Positions 1-14,500 of a DNA stretch of 64,000 nt are shown one piece after another; position 1 is the first letter of the stretch, and every line of letters starts with the position of its first letter. Under the pieces are notes generated by a model that saw nothing but the letters and a program-made list of their open reading frames with translations, was not told the origin of the DNA and made no database searches. The position numbers and the translations under genes are program-made. The stretch is from Bemisia tabaci (lineage: Eukaryota; Arthropoda; Insecta; Hemiptera; Aleyrodidae): positions 28,966,597 to 29,030,596 of the forward strand of contig NC_092799.1 of assembly GCF_918797505.1 (NCBI RefSeq). Direction: 5' to 3'.

Positions 1-650
1 TTCAAGGTTTCAAAAGTGGATTTCTGAAAGATTAATTGAGATTTCTTTTTCTTTTCGAATATTTTTATGCTAGGGTTACCGTAATGGAATTCGAAAAGTA
101 TTTGAGTGTTGTCTAATTCCAGTAATTTTTGAGGTTTTTTCTTTTCTTCAAAGAAGGTGGAGATGCAAGCAAAATATTTCTTAAGTCTCTCCCATTCTGA
201 AATTGTAAGCATAACACACTCTTGGGGGGAGGAGGTTTTAAACAGTAGAATACCTACTTTGAAATCATTTTTAGGATCGTTTCCTACTACAATTTGTTTG
301 GTAGAATCCATTGTCAAGTCGTATACTCGCCGGTTCAGCAGTAGAGGTTTTTTTATGAACACGTTTTCCGATCCTACTTTCTTCGACACGTACGGTTTTC
401 GTTTTTTTGAAGTCTCCCCCACCTCTTCAATTTCCCCTTTCCGCTTTTGTTGCCCCTTCGTTTGCATGCCTTTCAATTCCTCCTTAAGCTGTTCCATCTT
501 TTTTAGTAAAGCTTCAGCCACTGTAACATAGAGAAAATAGGATCAACTTAGAGGAACCTACTCGGTACCACTTTCATCTGAAGGATATGTATCTAAAATC
601 CACTCCCAGTCTTCACCCATCTTCTTTTTCATACGTAATACCTCTGTCAT
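1..650 (-). CDS. Polinton-associated hypothetical protein, partial (C-terminus outside window)
   Basis: Reading leftward, an ATG at 648-650 opens a short exon (569-650) that ends at a GT donor. An acceptor at 521-522 joins in phase to a long open frame running from 520 to base 1 with no stop, so the gene continues beyond the window. The product is charged: a Lys/Glu-rich stretch near residues 30-60 that looks like coiled coil, then a globular part containing the string RRVYDLTMDSTKQIVVG. I do not recognise the family. Its assignment to a Polinton/adintovirus-like element rests on position: if the 50-kb block is flipped, its start codon lies about 35 bases from, and divergent to, the fibre-like gene at 49779-51167. 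The small intron is an inference from phase and splice signals. Confidence 0.5.
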
Positions 651-676
651 AACAAGAAAATATGCTCTGACCCTTG

Positions 677-1176
677 NNNNNNNNNNNNNNNNNNNNNNNN
701 NNNNNNNNNNNNNNNNNNNNNNNNNNNNNNNNNNNNNNNNNNNNNNNNNNNNNNNNNNNNNNNNNNNNNNNNNNNNNNNNNNNNNNNNNNNNNNNNNNNN
801 NNNNNNNNNNNNNNNNNNNNNNNNNNNNNNNNNNNNNNNNNNNNNNNNNNNNNNNNNNNNNNNNNNNNNNNNNNNNNNNNNNNNNNNNNNNNNNNNNNNN
901 NNNNNNNNNNNNNNNNNNNNNNNNNNNNNNNNNNNNNNNNNNNNNNNNNNNNNNNNNNNNNNNNNNNNNNNNNNNNNNNNNNNNNNNNNNNNNNNNNNNN
1001 NNNNNNNNNNNNNNNNNNNNNNNNNNNNNNNNNNNNNNNNNNNNNNNNNNNNNNNNNNNNNNNNNNNNNNNNNNNNNNNNNNNNNNNNNNNNNNNNNNNN
1101 NNNNNNNNNNNNNNNNNNNNNNNNNNNNNNNNNNNNNNNNNNNNNNNNNNNNNNNNNNNNNNNNNNNNNNNNNNNN
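677..1176. other. Assembly gap, 500 N
   Basis: Exactly 500 undetermined bases, a standard scaffolding placeholder rather than a measured distance. Long open frames reported across it are artefacts of untranslatable N. Confidence 0.99.
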
Positions 1177-2583
1177 GATCCATTATATTGTTAGTCTTGT
1201 ACAAATAGTTAGGTACTTTAGCACTTTTGACCATACCTTTTTTTTCTTTTTTTTTCTTTTTTTTTCTTTTTTTCTTTCTATTTTTATTTCTATTTCTTTT
1301 TCTATTCTATTTCAAAGTGCGGGATTAATTTTGAGTTAATTAAAAGTTAAGTAATATTGTAAAAAGACCTCTAATAGGTCTGCACAATTAATTGTATATA
1401 CATATTGTAATAAACTGAATAAAAAAAAAAATAAAAAAAAAAATTACAGCTCATCTTGAAATTCAGGCTCTACTCTGTGGTACAACAGTCATTCAGGAAT
1501 CCTCGACTTTTGCACACTGATTGAATCATGTCAAAAATGAGGCCAGAATTGGAAAAAGAAGCAGCCGTTTGTCAATTCAAGAATCATTCTGAAAATCTCT
1601 TTCAACACATAAAACTTTTTCTAACGATGGACTAACGATGTTCGTTGTTGAAAGATATCTCCAACCAAAGCATGACTTGATCTGCTGGGAATGATTGGAA
1701 ATCACGTGCGTTACTGAGGAGACTACAAACAGGCTCACTAAAACCATTGTTGTCTACAGCATACTTAATGAAGTATTTTGTCAAATTGTGGTATAAAAAT
1801 ATCATCTTAGCTTAATTATTATGGAAAGCTATTATTTTGGAGTTGTAAAACAAAGATTAAGAATTTGCGTGTTAACCAGAGCACTATGAGTTTCGACTTT
1901 TTGGTGATCTCAGTCTTGAAACTCTAAAATTACCATCTGTCTAATTACAGTTGGACGTATTTATGCGAAAAGGAACTATGTGCAAGTGGAAAGATGGGGT
2001 CTGCTAGTTAGTTGAGGTCCATAAGAATGAATGGGGATTTTAAAGCGCCAGTGACGTCAGCGGCGACGACCGAGAGCGAGAGCAACGAGGAACTCGGTAG
2101 TGGGACTCTTTAACTCATGAGCCCTGTCCACGCTGCTCTTGTCGCATGCCCACGGCTCATGAGTTAGCGCTCAGTTCCTTTTGATTTAATAGAAAATCCA
2201 GCTTTTCCATTTTGTCAAAAGGAGCTATATCCACTTTTACATTGTTTCTTATGGAGCTCACAAAGAGCATACCCCATCTTTCCACTTGGATATAGTTCCT
2301 TTTCGCATAAATACGTCCAGTTAACTTCCTCCAAGTCAAACTGCCCAGGGACCAGACTGTTAATTCCACTTACAGAGAAATTCCACTTGGGGGGCTACTT
2401 GTTTGACAGGAATGAAAAATTCGACGGATCTTATAAAAGTTTGACCTGAGGAAAATTCCACTTAAAGAGCATTTGACTTAGAGGAAATTCACTGAACTAT
2501 TTTGATGGTGACTCCAGTGGAAACAATACCTTTTTGTTCCCTAGTTGTCTGTTCCCATCATTCCCTCATTCTTTTTTTTCCAG
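1177..2583. other. No gene found; A-rich tract and MITE upstream of POLR3B exons
   Basis: It holds a T-rich run (about 1237-1300), an A-rich run with AATAAA-like strings (about 1408-1443) and the MITE at 1953-2318. I searched for the POLR3B exon expected between the YLK and MPIML exons and did not find it here. Confidence 0.6.
1953..2318. mobile_element. MITE family A, copy 1 (GGACGTATTT ends, TSD AGTT)
   Basis: A 366-bp element with inverted ends starting GGACGTATTTATGCG and matching for about 35-40 bases. A 4-bp duplication AGTT flanks it exactly (1949-1952 and 2319-2322). An internal hairpin is built from repeated CTCATGAG. Copies 2 and 3 lie at 27954-28315 and 26856-27233. The transposase superfamily cannot be fixed from a 4-bp duplication alone. 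Confidence 0.85.
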
Positions 2584-5500
2584 AATGCCAATAATGCTGA
2601 GAAGTTCCAACTGCGTCCTCACAGGAAAAACCGAATTCGAACTCTCGAAAATGAATGAATGTCCACACGATCCTGGCGGTTATTTTGTTGTTCGTGGTAC
2701 AGAAAAGGTTATAATTTACTTTTCTAATTTGATGACAAACTTTCTAATTAGATGACAAACTCTCTAATTTGATGACAAACTTTCTAATTTAATGACAAAC
2801 TTTCTAATTTGTTACTTTAAGTCTTACATTTTTGGGTGAAATTAAATTCACAATTTTTCTTTTGTGAGCAATTTTACTGCATGTCCATTAAGTTTTACAA
2901 CCTAAAAAAACCCGTAACTACATAACTCTCTGACTTTTTCATTAATGAGTCAGTAGTTAGTTAAGCCGTGGAGTAATTGGCTTGCCAACTGTTGTTTTCT
3001 ATAGTTTTTGGCACAAGGAAAATCATAAGTATGTTGAAATCTTTAAAAATAAAACCTGTTCTACGGAGGAATAACATTTGCTTTCGCCATTTGTTCCCCA
3101 AATATTTAGTTGATGACAAGGGGTCGTATTGTTTTATCAGAATAAATTCTCAAAGGTTTCATTTTATTTTGCTACAGGTTATTTTGATTCAAGAGCAAAT
3201 TACCCAGAATCGAATCCTGGTTGAAAAAGATCGCAAAGGTGGCGTCATGTGTCAAGTCACGAGTAGTACTCATGATAAGAAATCTCGAACCACAGTTATT
3301 ATGAAAAGGAATAAATATTATGTCGGTCATAACGCACTGCAAGATGTAAGTATGATTTCAATTTTACCTGGAGGTAATTGTTGATAGCCACGTAGATGCC
3401 ATCCATCCAGTACTGATGCTTCTGCATTCAGACTCTACCTTGATATTATTAAGCAGCTTAAGTCTTTTTGTAAAGTATAAAAATTTCTAATTTTCTTAAT
3501 GCTCTCGTTTTTCTAAAGCCAAATTTGTCAGAAAAAGGGGGGTTCTATAAATACACCCATAATTAGTGGTGTCTTATTGATTTTCGGTAAGCTATTGAAA
3601 CAGTTTCAGTTAAAAGAAGTAATGATAAGAAAACTTACTCATAGCTATAGGAGTTTTTGGAGCCAACAAATCTGAACTGTTTTCTTGTATACCTACCAAT
3701 TGCTAAGGTGCGAATCTAGATCTCCATTCTTAAATTCTTCTGCTCCTATTTTAAATTTTTTGGAGAGAAACCTGCCATCTTAAAAGCTTGAATTTTACAC
3801 CAAATATTCTGTCAACAGAAAAGAAAAGTCAAGGAAGTTTTCAAGAAATTATATTGACAAGTTTTCCATAAAAAAATAAAATATAACATGAAGTCGTACC
3901 GCGGTTGCAGCAATTGCAGTTCTCTGTAGAAATATGATTATTGTCGCCTAAACAAATTTAAATTTTAGTATTCACTCCTATTTTTCAGGATATTCCAATA
4001 ATGGTAGTCTTCAAAGCAATGGGTTTTGAAAGCGACCAGTTGATTGTCCAAATGATAGGATCAGAACCGCTAATAATGTCTCGCCTCCTGCATTCTTTGG
4101 TTGAGTGCGAAGATGTTTGTACCCAATTACAAGCTTTAAAGTGAGTATGTTTTTGTTTATTGAAAGTCTGCATATTGCATCTATTTTAATAGACAACTAA
4201 TAACAATTAAGCTTAGATGCATGGAATATTTTTTTATCACCTTAAAACAATAACTATGTTGACATACCACTAATGTGCATTGCATTTCAGCCAAACGCCA
4301 TCTTCAGAACCATAGGTTTTGAACAAATATTACAAGACAGTAAAAGATCAATAAAAGAATGAAACAGGGAAAAACACCAATTTAGTTTACGGATTACCAC
4401 CTTATGCAATGTATAACTAGGAAATCCAGCAGTTGAAAAAGCAAGTAGAGCAGACCTTAGTAGGCTTTCAAATAAACAAACTAATAGGGATGCGGTTTTT
4501 ACAGAGGTGATAAACAAAGTAGAGATAAGCATGAGACATTGGCATGTCAACGGTGTTATTACTTTTATGCAATAAAAAATATTCCATGCATCTAGGCTTA
4601 ATTGTTATTAGTTCAGTACTTTTTCCTTCCAGTGATCAGGATGCTTACACGACTGGAAAGCCAAGAAACCTCAATAATATCACTTACCAGGATAAAAAAT
4701 TTATGACCAAAGAATTTCTCCAGGAAGACCTGATCTCTCATTATTTTCTTTCTCTTTGCCATGGTTCATATGAAAGTCTAACTGAAAAATTTCGACTTTG
4801 AAAAGGAAAAATCCAAATTTTTGAAGCAGCTCGAAACTATCGATGAGAACTGTTCTTTTTCAGTTCTTGTTGGTGGATCAATAATGAAAAATGTAAAGTA
4901 ATACCTGTTGTTTTGGTGTAGGAAATGTCAGGCCGGCACCAGTTTTTTGCTCGTATTCCATCAATTCAGGAAGCTTCTTTCTTTCCTGAACTGAGTGTAG
5001 AAAATATTGCTCTTACTATTAAGTACGTTTCGATTCTGCTCTTACACTGATTGCATGGTTTCGTGTGAGTATTCTAAATCTAATGTCTCACTGCTTTACT
5101 TGCCTTTTTTGTTTATCCCTCAGTTTTATCGGGAAGAAAATGAGACAGAAACGATTTTTTTCGGCCGGCAGCAAACCAAAATCCCCAGTTGACGATGCCC
5201 GTGATCTTCTCGCAACCACTGTTCTAGCTCATGTACCTGTAAGTAAATTCTTCGCTTTCTCTCCCTACCTTTCTTTCTGTTGAGCCCATTTGCCAAAACA
5301 TTTTCTCCTAGTAGTACAATTATACACTTAGTTGTTCCGTTTCAACAAGCAGTAAGTCTGGCAAAAGAAAATAATAATTTGCTGATGAAAATTATGTTAT
5401 TCCAGATTTTTGAGCGAATGATGTTCCTCTTTTTCTCATTTAACACTCTCTATTTACTTACAGAACTTTTTGGTGAATCAAGGAGGTAAATTTTTTATTT

Positions 5501-8500
5501 TTATTTTGAGTGTTAAGTTTAATAAAATTACATTGAGTCGCATGACTCATGAAAAAATTAACCTGATGTATCAAAAATGAAGATGGAGTTTTTGAGGTCA
5601 GAGAATTTTAAAAGTTTACTTTAAAACATTTTTTTACCAAGGTCTCCAAGGCTTTAAGTCGCTCCATAATTGAGAGGCTCAGAGGACAAGGCGCATAAGT
5701 GCAGTTTTCGAAAAAAATTGAGATATTTGTGAATTCAACTTAATCTAGGTTTGAAATAAATTCTGTGAAAAATTCACTGGTAAAATTCAATTTTTAAGCA
5801 TCAAAATGTGAGTTCGAACTTTCTTTCTATCACAAGGCTGCATATAATTTTGAAACTTTAAACCTGTTTTTCCCGAAGCAAAAACTGCAGTTATGCGCCT
5901 TGTCCCAAGCCCCTCAATTTATCGGACTTCTCCAACCCTCCAATGAATTGCTCTAATCAAACCTAAGTCATTCTTCAATTTATCTCTCTCCTTCAGTGCC
6001 TTCATTTTTTATGACTCTCTAAGCCACAAGCTTGCTAAAATTATCTATTTCTGTTTTTTTCTGCCTTGTTCCAGGTAGAAAATTTCAACTTCAAAGGAAA
6101 AGCAATGTACCTAGCTCTGATGATTCGGCGCGTGATTCAAGCCCAAGATGATCCGGAAATGTTGGACGATCGAGATTACTACGGAAACAAGAGGCTGGAG
6201 TTAGCAGGTTCATTGCTTGCACTCATGTTTGAAGATGCTTTCAAGCGATTCAATAGTGAAGTAAGTTAATTTATTGAAAAATCCAAGGCGAAAGGTAACA
6301 TGCTACAAACTCTCACTTTCGTCGAAATTTTTTAGACTACAAACATGTCTCTTACAGTCTCTAAATCATTTTTGTTGTTGGATATCATGAAGTAGCATAA
6401 GTTGTCGATCCTCTAAGGGAAAGGTGTATCTCTATTTCCACCGTGTGTCAGAGTTTTTTTCTTGTTTATGGCGGAATTGAATCCTTCGATGATTCTTGAA
6501 ATCAAAACATTTAGTCCACAGTTGTTTTTTACTTTAGTGTCTAATATTCCTCTGTGTTGGTTTCAGTTGAAAACAATTGCCGACAAAATCATTCCTAAAA
6601 TAAAAGCCGCTCAGTTTGATGTTGTCAAACACATGCGTCAAGATCTGATAACAAATCAACTTACTCTTGCTATTTTGACCGTAAGTATCTTCTTTGAATT
6701 AATATTTCCCTCTTTGTCTTAAGCTCTCAGAATATGTCATTTTAAAATCCCCTCTGTATCACTTATTCAGGACAATTTCTAGTTTTCACCAGAATACGTA
6801 GCCACAAATCTTGTTTATTTCCCTCTCACGTCTTATTACAATTTTTTCTCATTGTTTTGAGTCGCTGAAATGATCCTTCTACAGGACAGAGCTTTCGTCT
6901 CTTAATGTCAATCTTTCAATTTTTTCGTTTTAGGAGACACTTTAGGTTGAGATTGAGATGATAGCACATTTTTTCCATCAGGATTCTTGACAATCTGAAA
7001 ACTGCCTAGTTATACTTGAACTTTCTCTTGAATTCTTGAGCCCTTGCATTTTGGAAAATCGTTTACATGTACCTAGAAATCTTTAAAGTTCACATTGTCA
7101 CGGTTTCTTGAGTCCATTCAGAATATTGTCTTATTTCCTTTACTGGTCCAATGGCGCTTTTAACCTTTTGCCTGCCATGGTGTTTTGGGTACATATTTAC
7201 CTCACGCCACCGAGAAAAAGAAACAAAAAAACAAAAGTTCTGGTGCATTCTCCTGCTGGGATCATGTTGGTAGTGAGCCATGAGCATATACACGGTGGAA
7301 ACAACCACTGACCCTACCGAAGAGGTCAATGTGAGCGCCCACATTGCAATTGGAACAACGGGTAAAACGCTTGCAAAACCCTTCAATGTTGGTCCAGGCA
7401 ATACTACACAAGGCTTCAAGGTATGGCAGGTAACGTGCTGATACAAATTTTTGCCGTTTTAGTTTTTACGAATCAGTATCCGAGAAGAACCGTAGAAAAA
7501 GATAGTTTCATTTTTCAGTTCTCAAAGGCTTTTGAAACTTTGTTAGATCTCTCCAATTTTACTCATTTGAAAAGTCCTTGAATTTGGTTTTGAAAAACTG
7601 TAAACCTTGCCTACTTTAAGGATAAATCTATGAACCTTTCATCTGAAATTCCAGGGTAACTGGACCATCAGAAGGTTCAAAATGGAAAGGCACGGTGTGA
7701 CTCAAGTTCTGTCGAGACTGTCGTACATATCAGCTCTAGGAATGATGACTCGAGTCAACTCTCAATTTGAGAAAACGCGGAAAGTGTCTGGACCGAGATC
7801 GCTTCAGCCCTCTCAGTGGGGCATGCTTTGTCCGTCCGATACGCCTGAAGGAGAGGTTTGTACAAAATTCATGGCTTACCCTATTTATCTGCGCAATTAG
7901 TTATTCTGAGCAAGTTTGTTGATATGAAAGATCAGATTATAAATGTGATTTTAGATACGTCGTGATCCTTCATGTAGTTTTCCATCTTTTGAAAAATTTA
8001 AACTTTGCTAAACACTATCGTTGTAGTCACAATTGTGCACCATCTCTTGTACCATGGAAATCCAGTGGTCAAATGATAATATAGATCAGATAAATTATTC
8101 ACATAAGGATTCGTAGCTTGCAAATACAGGTGTAAATGTAGAGGAAATGTATCTACCAAAACAGGAAGAACAGTCTTTGAGGTCTTTTTTCAATCAGGAA
8201 AAATGTTCACAATTTTAACAATGCCTGATACTGTTTAGGATGTTTTGAACTTAGATTTTTCATTCGCAAGGTTAGCACCTGTTTATATCACACAACTTTA
8301 TAAAACTGTGTGTACCAACAAGATGGAGGATTATGCAATCATGGTACATAGTGAACTAAAAAATTACAGCAGATATCCTCAAAAGAAATTCCTTTTCCTT
8401 TTCATCCGTAATACTTTCCGGATACGATCCGAAGACTTATTATTAGTCAAATCTGAAAGTTCTAATTTAAAATGTGTATTAAAAACCTTGGTAAAAAGCA

Positions 8501-11500
8501 GGTCTTATACATCATAGCCCTCGAAAGCATATTGTTGAAAATTTATTTTTAGATCAAAGCTTGTTTTGGTTTGTTTTTGTTTCTTGAATGATCCTGGCTT
8601 TTTCAGGCTTGCGGTCTTGTGAAGAACCTTGCGTTGATGACCCACATTACGACTGAATCTGAGGAAGGCCCCCTTGCACAAATCGCTCACAATATAGGCG
8701 TAGAAAGCATCAGTTTGATAAGTGGGGATGAAGTTTACAAACCCGGTGTCTTCATTGTATTTTTAAATGGTACGTGAAAAGGATTTAAGTATTTTATTTG
8801 AAATGATAGTAATTCACATTTGATGAACAAAGATTGTGTTTCAAGTTCAGAAAACAAGAACTGGTTAAAAGTCTAAAATATAAAAATATATTTATAATTG
8901 CTTTTAAGTTTTAATGTGCTAAGTGTCAAGCGTGAAACCTGCCGGAAGATGTCTCTCATGTGAGACGAAACGTCGCAGTTTAAAAAATAAAAATGAATTA
9001 CTACTTGGCTGCAAGCTGGAAGTAAGGTAAATTTTATAAAATATAAATGTAAGGCGAGGGAGGAAAACCAGTGGATTTGTCGAGATGATAAAAATTCTCA
9101 TGAAAAATGTAATCACCAACTTAAAAGTTCTAGTTTCGAACGCGTTTTATTGGCGTTCTCTACCTGGCCATCAGCAACGAAATTGAAACTTTTAATGCAC
9201 AAGAGTGATTATATTTTGCAGAGTATTTTTTATCATCTTGACGGTTTTAAATGGCTGTAACAAGTTGGTTTTGATGTTTGGTGATTCTCAGAGCCCCTCT
9301 TTGAGACTAACTTTCCCCTCAATAATCGTTCCATTCATTTTTCTAACAGAATTTGCCACTAGACAATGAATGAGATGAAGCTTAACACATTATGTTTCCT
9401 CTTCAAAATTTAACAAGGTAAACAAATAGTCGACGGAATATCTGAAAAACAACTCCTAAATAAGATATAAGCGTTTAAATTGGTTAAACAGTAAAAATAC
9501 TAATTACGATATTTGCTTAATTTCATTTCCATTTGATCTGTATTTGAAATACTTGTTAATATGCCATTCAGAAGTCAATTTCCCAACATTCCGTTGCGTG
9601 TATCGTTTTGGGTGTAAGATTTTAAAAAGAAAACCATTAAAATTTTATTCTAGTTGAGTCTTTGTCTTGTGGCCCATTTCTTTGACGAGGTCCCAGAACC
9701 CTTGTCCACCCCTAGAACAGGAAAAATCATTGAAAAAACCGTCATGCCCAAGATTTCCTCATTCCCTTTTACCTTTGGGCATCAAAAACCTTTAGAAGCA
9801 ACACGTACCACTTATTTTTCACATTTTATTTGGCTCATCCCCCTATTGTCTTTTGCAGGTAACTTATTAGGAATAACTGTGAATCACGAGCGGCTAGTGA
9901 ATATTTTGAGGATGCTGAGAAGATGCGGACGTATATCTGAATTCGTCTCCTTGTATGTGCACCATAGGCATCACTGCGTCTACATCAGTTGTGATGGAGG
10001 CAGACTTTGCAGGTGTGATATTTTAAACTGGAATGTTCTTATCTTATTTGTTATCCACGAGTTTAGTTAAATCATCATTTGCACGGTCTGAAAAGATTTT
10101 AAGATCCATTAGGATTTTTGATATTTTTGGGTTTGATGTTGAGATTCTCATCAGGGCTTTGCAATTGCTGGATTTTTGGAAGATGCTTCAAAAGTTCTTG
10201 AATTTTTCTTTTCACCGTACTGTGAGTGGTAAATGCTCGCTGATTTGAATAATAATGAAGCGTTAATTGTTAGCCTCAGTTTCTGATCGCCACCAACAAT
10301 TGTGCTTCCCTAGAACAGTAGACCTTCAATCTTCAAAAACAGATGAAACATGATACAATTGGAAGTAGAAATTTGCAGGCTTTTGTCGTGTCTTAATTTA
10401 TACATTTTTATTCAGATAAAATGTGGTTTGTTTATTATAAAGTAGCAAAAAAGTATATCTTGCTTTTGGTTCTCAACGCTCATTTCTCGCCTTTAATAAT
10501 TATTTAGGATCTTGTCTCAATTTGTTCTTTTACTGTTTTTGAATTCCAGACCGTATATTATTGTAGAAGATGGGAGACCTCTAGTCACTTCGGAACATCT
10601 TAATGAGCTAGATCAGGGTATCAGAAGGTTTCAGGATTTCCTGAATGATGGTATGACTTCATCTTATTAATCCAAAATAAATCGTTTGTCAGCGTCTAAT
10701 TGCATGTATAGAATTTTGAAGAAGCTCAATGATCTGTCATCATAAATGTGAGATAGGAAGCTGGAATCACAAGGATTGAAAAAAATTAAAGGCTCAGTGA
10801 AAGTTGTACACTGGGATGCCTAGTTGAAAACTCATGAACTGCAAAATAGTATCTGTTACATAAAACCGTAAAGGTATGAATGTTGGAATCAGAACTTTAC
10901 AGTGCTTGAAAATCCGGAGTTGTAAGAGGATTTTATGAAAAATACTGGAGGATTTTATGAAACATACTGGAGGATTTTATGAAAAATACTGGAGTATTTT
11001 TCTTTTCCCTCCAAGTTATCACATGAGTCAGAAGAAGGATCTTGGGAAATGACCACTAAACATGGTCCAAACTAGATGAAAACGTTACACGTTTTTCCTT
11101 CAAAATTTCATGTAGAAAGCAAAGTACACAACGGGAACTTCGGAAATCAACTCCTAAACGAGACATTGACAAGTAATTTTCAATGTAGATAAAATTGAGA
11201 TTGGATAGTACAAATGATGTTACTTGTATTTTTACCTTTAAAGCAATGTCAATTGTTAACACTTGTGTCTTGTTTAGGAGTTGATGTTCGGACTTCCCGT
11301 TGTGATTTATTTTCCCACTAAAATTTTGAAGAGAAAGTATCTTGCGTAGTGCTTCACTTCACACCTTATTTAGTCTAAATAATGTGATAACTTGATGACC
11401 TTGTTTAGTATGTATTCCAGTATATTTTTGATGATGAAAGCGACATTTTAGAGCCAGTTTTCTAGTCATTGGTAGAAACTGAAACTTTAGAAACTTCGGT

Positions 11501-14500
11501 AGAAACTTTTTTTTTTTTTTTGTGTGTGTGTGTGTGTTATCAGATTGATGATCGGAAATGTAGGAAACTTTCATCAATTTTGTCAGAGAAAACGAGGAGA
11601 AATTGTGGAGTTTGTCTGTTTTTAAGAATTTGAAACCTTGTTACATAAGATACTAATGGTGTAAATCAACTATAAAATCATGCAGAAAGGAGGGGAGACA
11701 TTATCAGCTCCAATCTGAAGAAAACTTGGCTCTGTAGCAAACAGTTCTAAGAAAAAAGCACTAATGGCTCTTCTTAACTCCCAAACTAAAGCTCTCACAA
11801 ATTTCATTGATGCCTTTCCCGGCCCTTTTATTGGTCAGCGGTAAAAGTCAGGTTAATCGATGAGTCTCTTTGAAGCCTCTAGTTTGTACGTCAAAAAGAA
11901 CCTTGACTGGATGATTAAGCCAGAGTTACCACTTCAAAATGTATTAATTAATTTGGTTTACATGTTTTCTTTTCATTGTAGGTCTAATAGAGTTCCTGGA
12001 TGTAAATGAAGAAAACAACAGCATGATAGCCCTAGATGAGAAAAACATTACAATAAGTACAACTCACATGGAAATAGCTTCTTTTACTTTATTGGGTGTC
12101 TGCGCTGGTCTCATACCATTCCCTCACCATAATCAAAGTCCTAGAAATACGTATCAGTGTGCTATGGGTAAACAAGCAATGGGTGAGTGTGATTCCATCT
12201 TATTTCAATCTTATTATAACTCTATGTCTGTACCATACTAATCTCTCATGTAGAAAGGGCTGTTGTATAGCGGAGTGTTCAAAATATCTCTGATTCCAAT
12301 AGTTATCACTTAAGATGATCCGAGGCGTTTTGCCAAATTCGATAACTCCCCAAAACTTCGCAAACCTCGACAAATTCACTTTTCAATAGTAGACCAGGCT
12401 TGGAATATCAAAAAATTGGCGCTGGCTAAATTTCAATATTATTTGATCTGTTCTATATGACCTTCTAAGGACAATAACTGTTAAAATCGAACTTTCCATG
12501 TAGCAATGTTGAGAAAAGCGAGGCTGAATAGTGAATTTTTCCCGATTGTTACATGCATTTTCTCATGGAAATGTGTGCCTGTGGTTTTGTCTGTGTGTGT
12601 GTGTGGATGCTGCGCCGCATGTTTCTATCATTCAGAAGAATTGGATTCTTTTTGTCTGTTTTATCGTGAACACTGAGAAGACAAAAATTCTCCTTGATCA
12701 CAAATTAGATGTTGCAAAATTTCTACTGGATAATGTGTTGAACATTTTTCAGCCTCGCTTTTCTCAGGATTTGCTCGTAGAAAGTGCAATTTTAAAAGCT
12801 CATTGTGCTCAGGATGTAGTAAGGAACATCATATCAAAAATATCTAAATTTAGTTCGCGCTAAATTTTTTGGTATTCCATGCGTAGTCTTTTTGATCAAA
12901 TTTGCGGTCCTCTCTTCTCTTGCTCTTTCTTTTCTTTGCATTCTTGGAACATCAAGATACAATCTAACTCGTTGCGATCTACAACCACCTAAAAGATCAT
13001 TCAAGATTGGACAATTATCTGACTTAGTTGTTATCTAAATTAAAGGGAATCGTATACAGTGTTTTTAAGAAAAAAATGAGTTAAAGAAAGCGTAGGCCAA
13101 AAATCTTACTTCAAGAGCGTCCAAATCAGTGAGGCTTTTACTGTAATAAGTTCCACAGTTGATCTAAAAAGTACTTTTTATTGAGTCAAAATGTTTTGCT
13201 GATGTCCTCAATTTTCAGGTGCTGTATCTTACAATCAGTTGAATAGAATAGACACACTTTTGTACAATCTAGTTTACCCTCAGACACCGATGGTGAAAAC
13301 ACGTACCATTGAACTTATCAACTATGATAAATTGCCTGCTGGTCAAAATGCGACCGTCGCAGTTATGAGTTATTCAGGCTATGATATTGAAGATGCCATC
13401 ATCATGAACAAAGCATCTTTAGATCGTGGTAAGCCATTCTATTGATTTTTATTCAAATATATATATTTGTAAATTTTTTTAAAATTATTTCTACATATTA
13501 ACATTTCAACCATTATGCCAGAGCAGGACCCCAACAAATTGATCATGAATAGCAGTGCGAATAATTGAAGAACAGGATTGACTCTAGGATTAGAGTAGAA
13601 ATGTTTCCAAGCGAGTTTTTGATGATACCAGCACAATATATAGTAAACAAGAGAGTGCAGGTCGTTTAACAAGGAAAACCTTGAAAAATGCTGGAATTTT
13701 CGAGACCCTAAGAACCTAGAAAGTTCTGGGACATATCAGTAATAGTGGTTGAAAACTTCTAACCCCTGACTGTCCTCATGGTTTTAATGCTGAGTTCTGT
13801 CTTATTTTTTCAACCAAAGTAAAATTATGACAAAAATGTGTAGGGAACGCCTAGGGAATTAGAATTTTTGGAAGCAAGTGATGAAATTTTGACTATGTTT
13901 TTGGAGCGGTTTAACAATCCACAGCCTGTAGCTGATTAAATGACATAAACGATACACTATCAAATTTTTCAGACTAATTTTTGCATAGTATTTTTTTTTT
14001 TTTTTTTTCATTGTGTTGTTCAAAATAGTAATGGTGGTGACATGAAATTGTTGCCGCGTTTAAAAACAGCACTCTCTTTGTAACTATTTGAGTCTTTTAA
14101 GTGAAGGTTTAATGAAATGTTATTTTCATGTACTAAAAATAGTCTATGCTTCATTTCCAGGATTTGGGCGGTGTTTAGTTTACAGGAATGCCAAATGCTC
14201 TCTAAAACACTATCCCAATCAAACTTTTGATAGAATATTAGGACCCCTAATGGATGCTGAAACCAAAAAACCTCCATACAAACATGAAATCCTCGATGGT
14301 GATGGTATTGCAGCAATAGGTCAACAGGTCAAAGAACGCCAGGTAATTTGCATAATCAGAGCTACTTCCAATGAGGCACATAGAATAACATCTATCCTTT
14401 TAGACGTGGGATGGTAGAATAATGCTGGGGTCACATAATTCTGCAAGAAAATCAATGCCTAAAATTTTCAGTTAGAATAAAAAATATGATGTCTGTGATG

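Noticed and set aside
647..1339. Open frames of 195 and 221 residues across the first gap
   Set aside because: They are almost entirely undetermined residues created by translating N.
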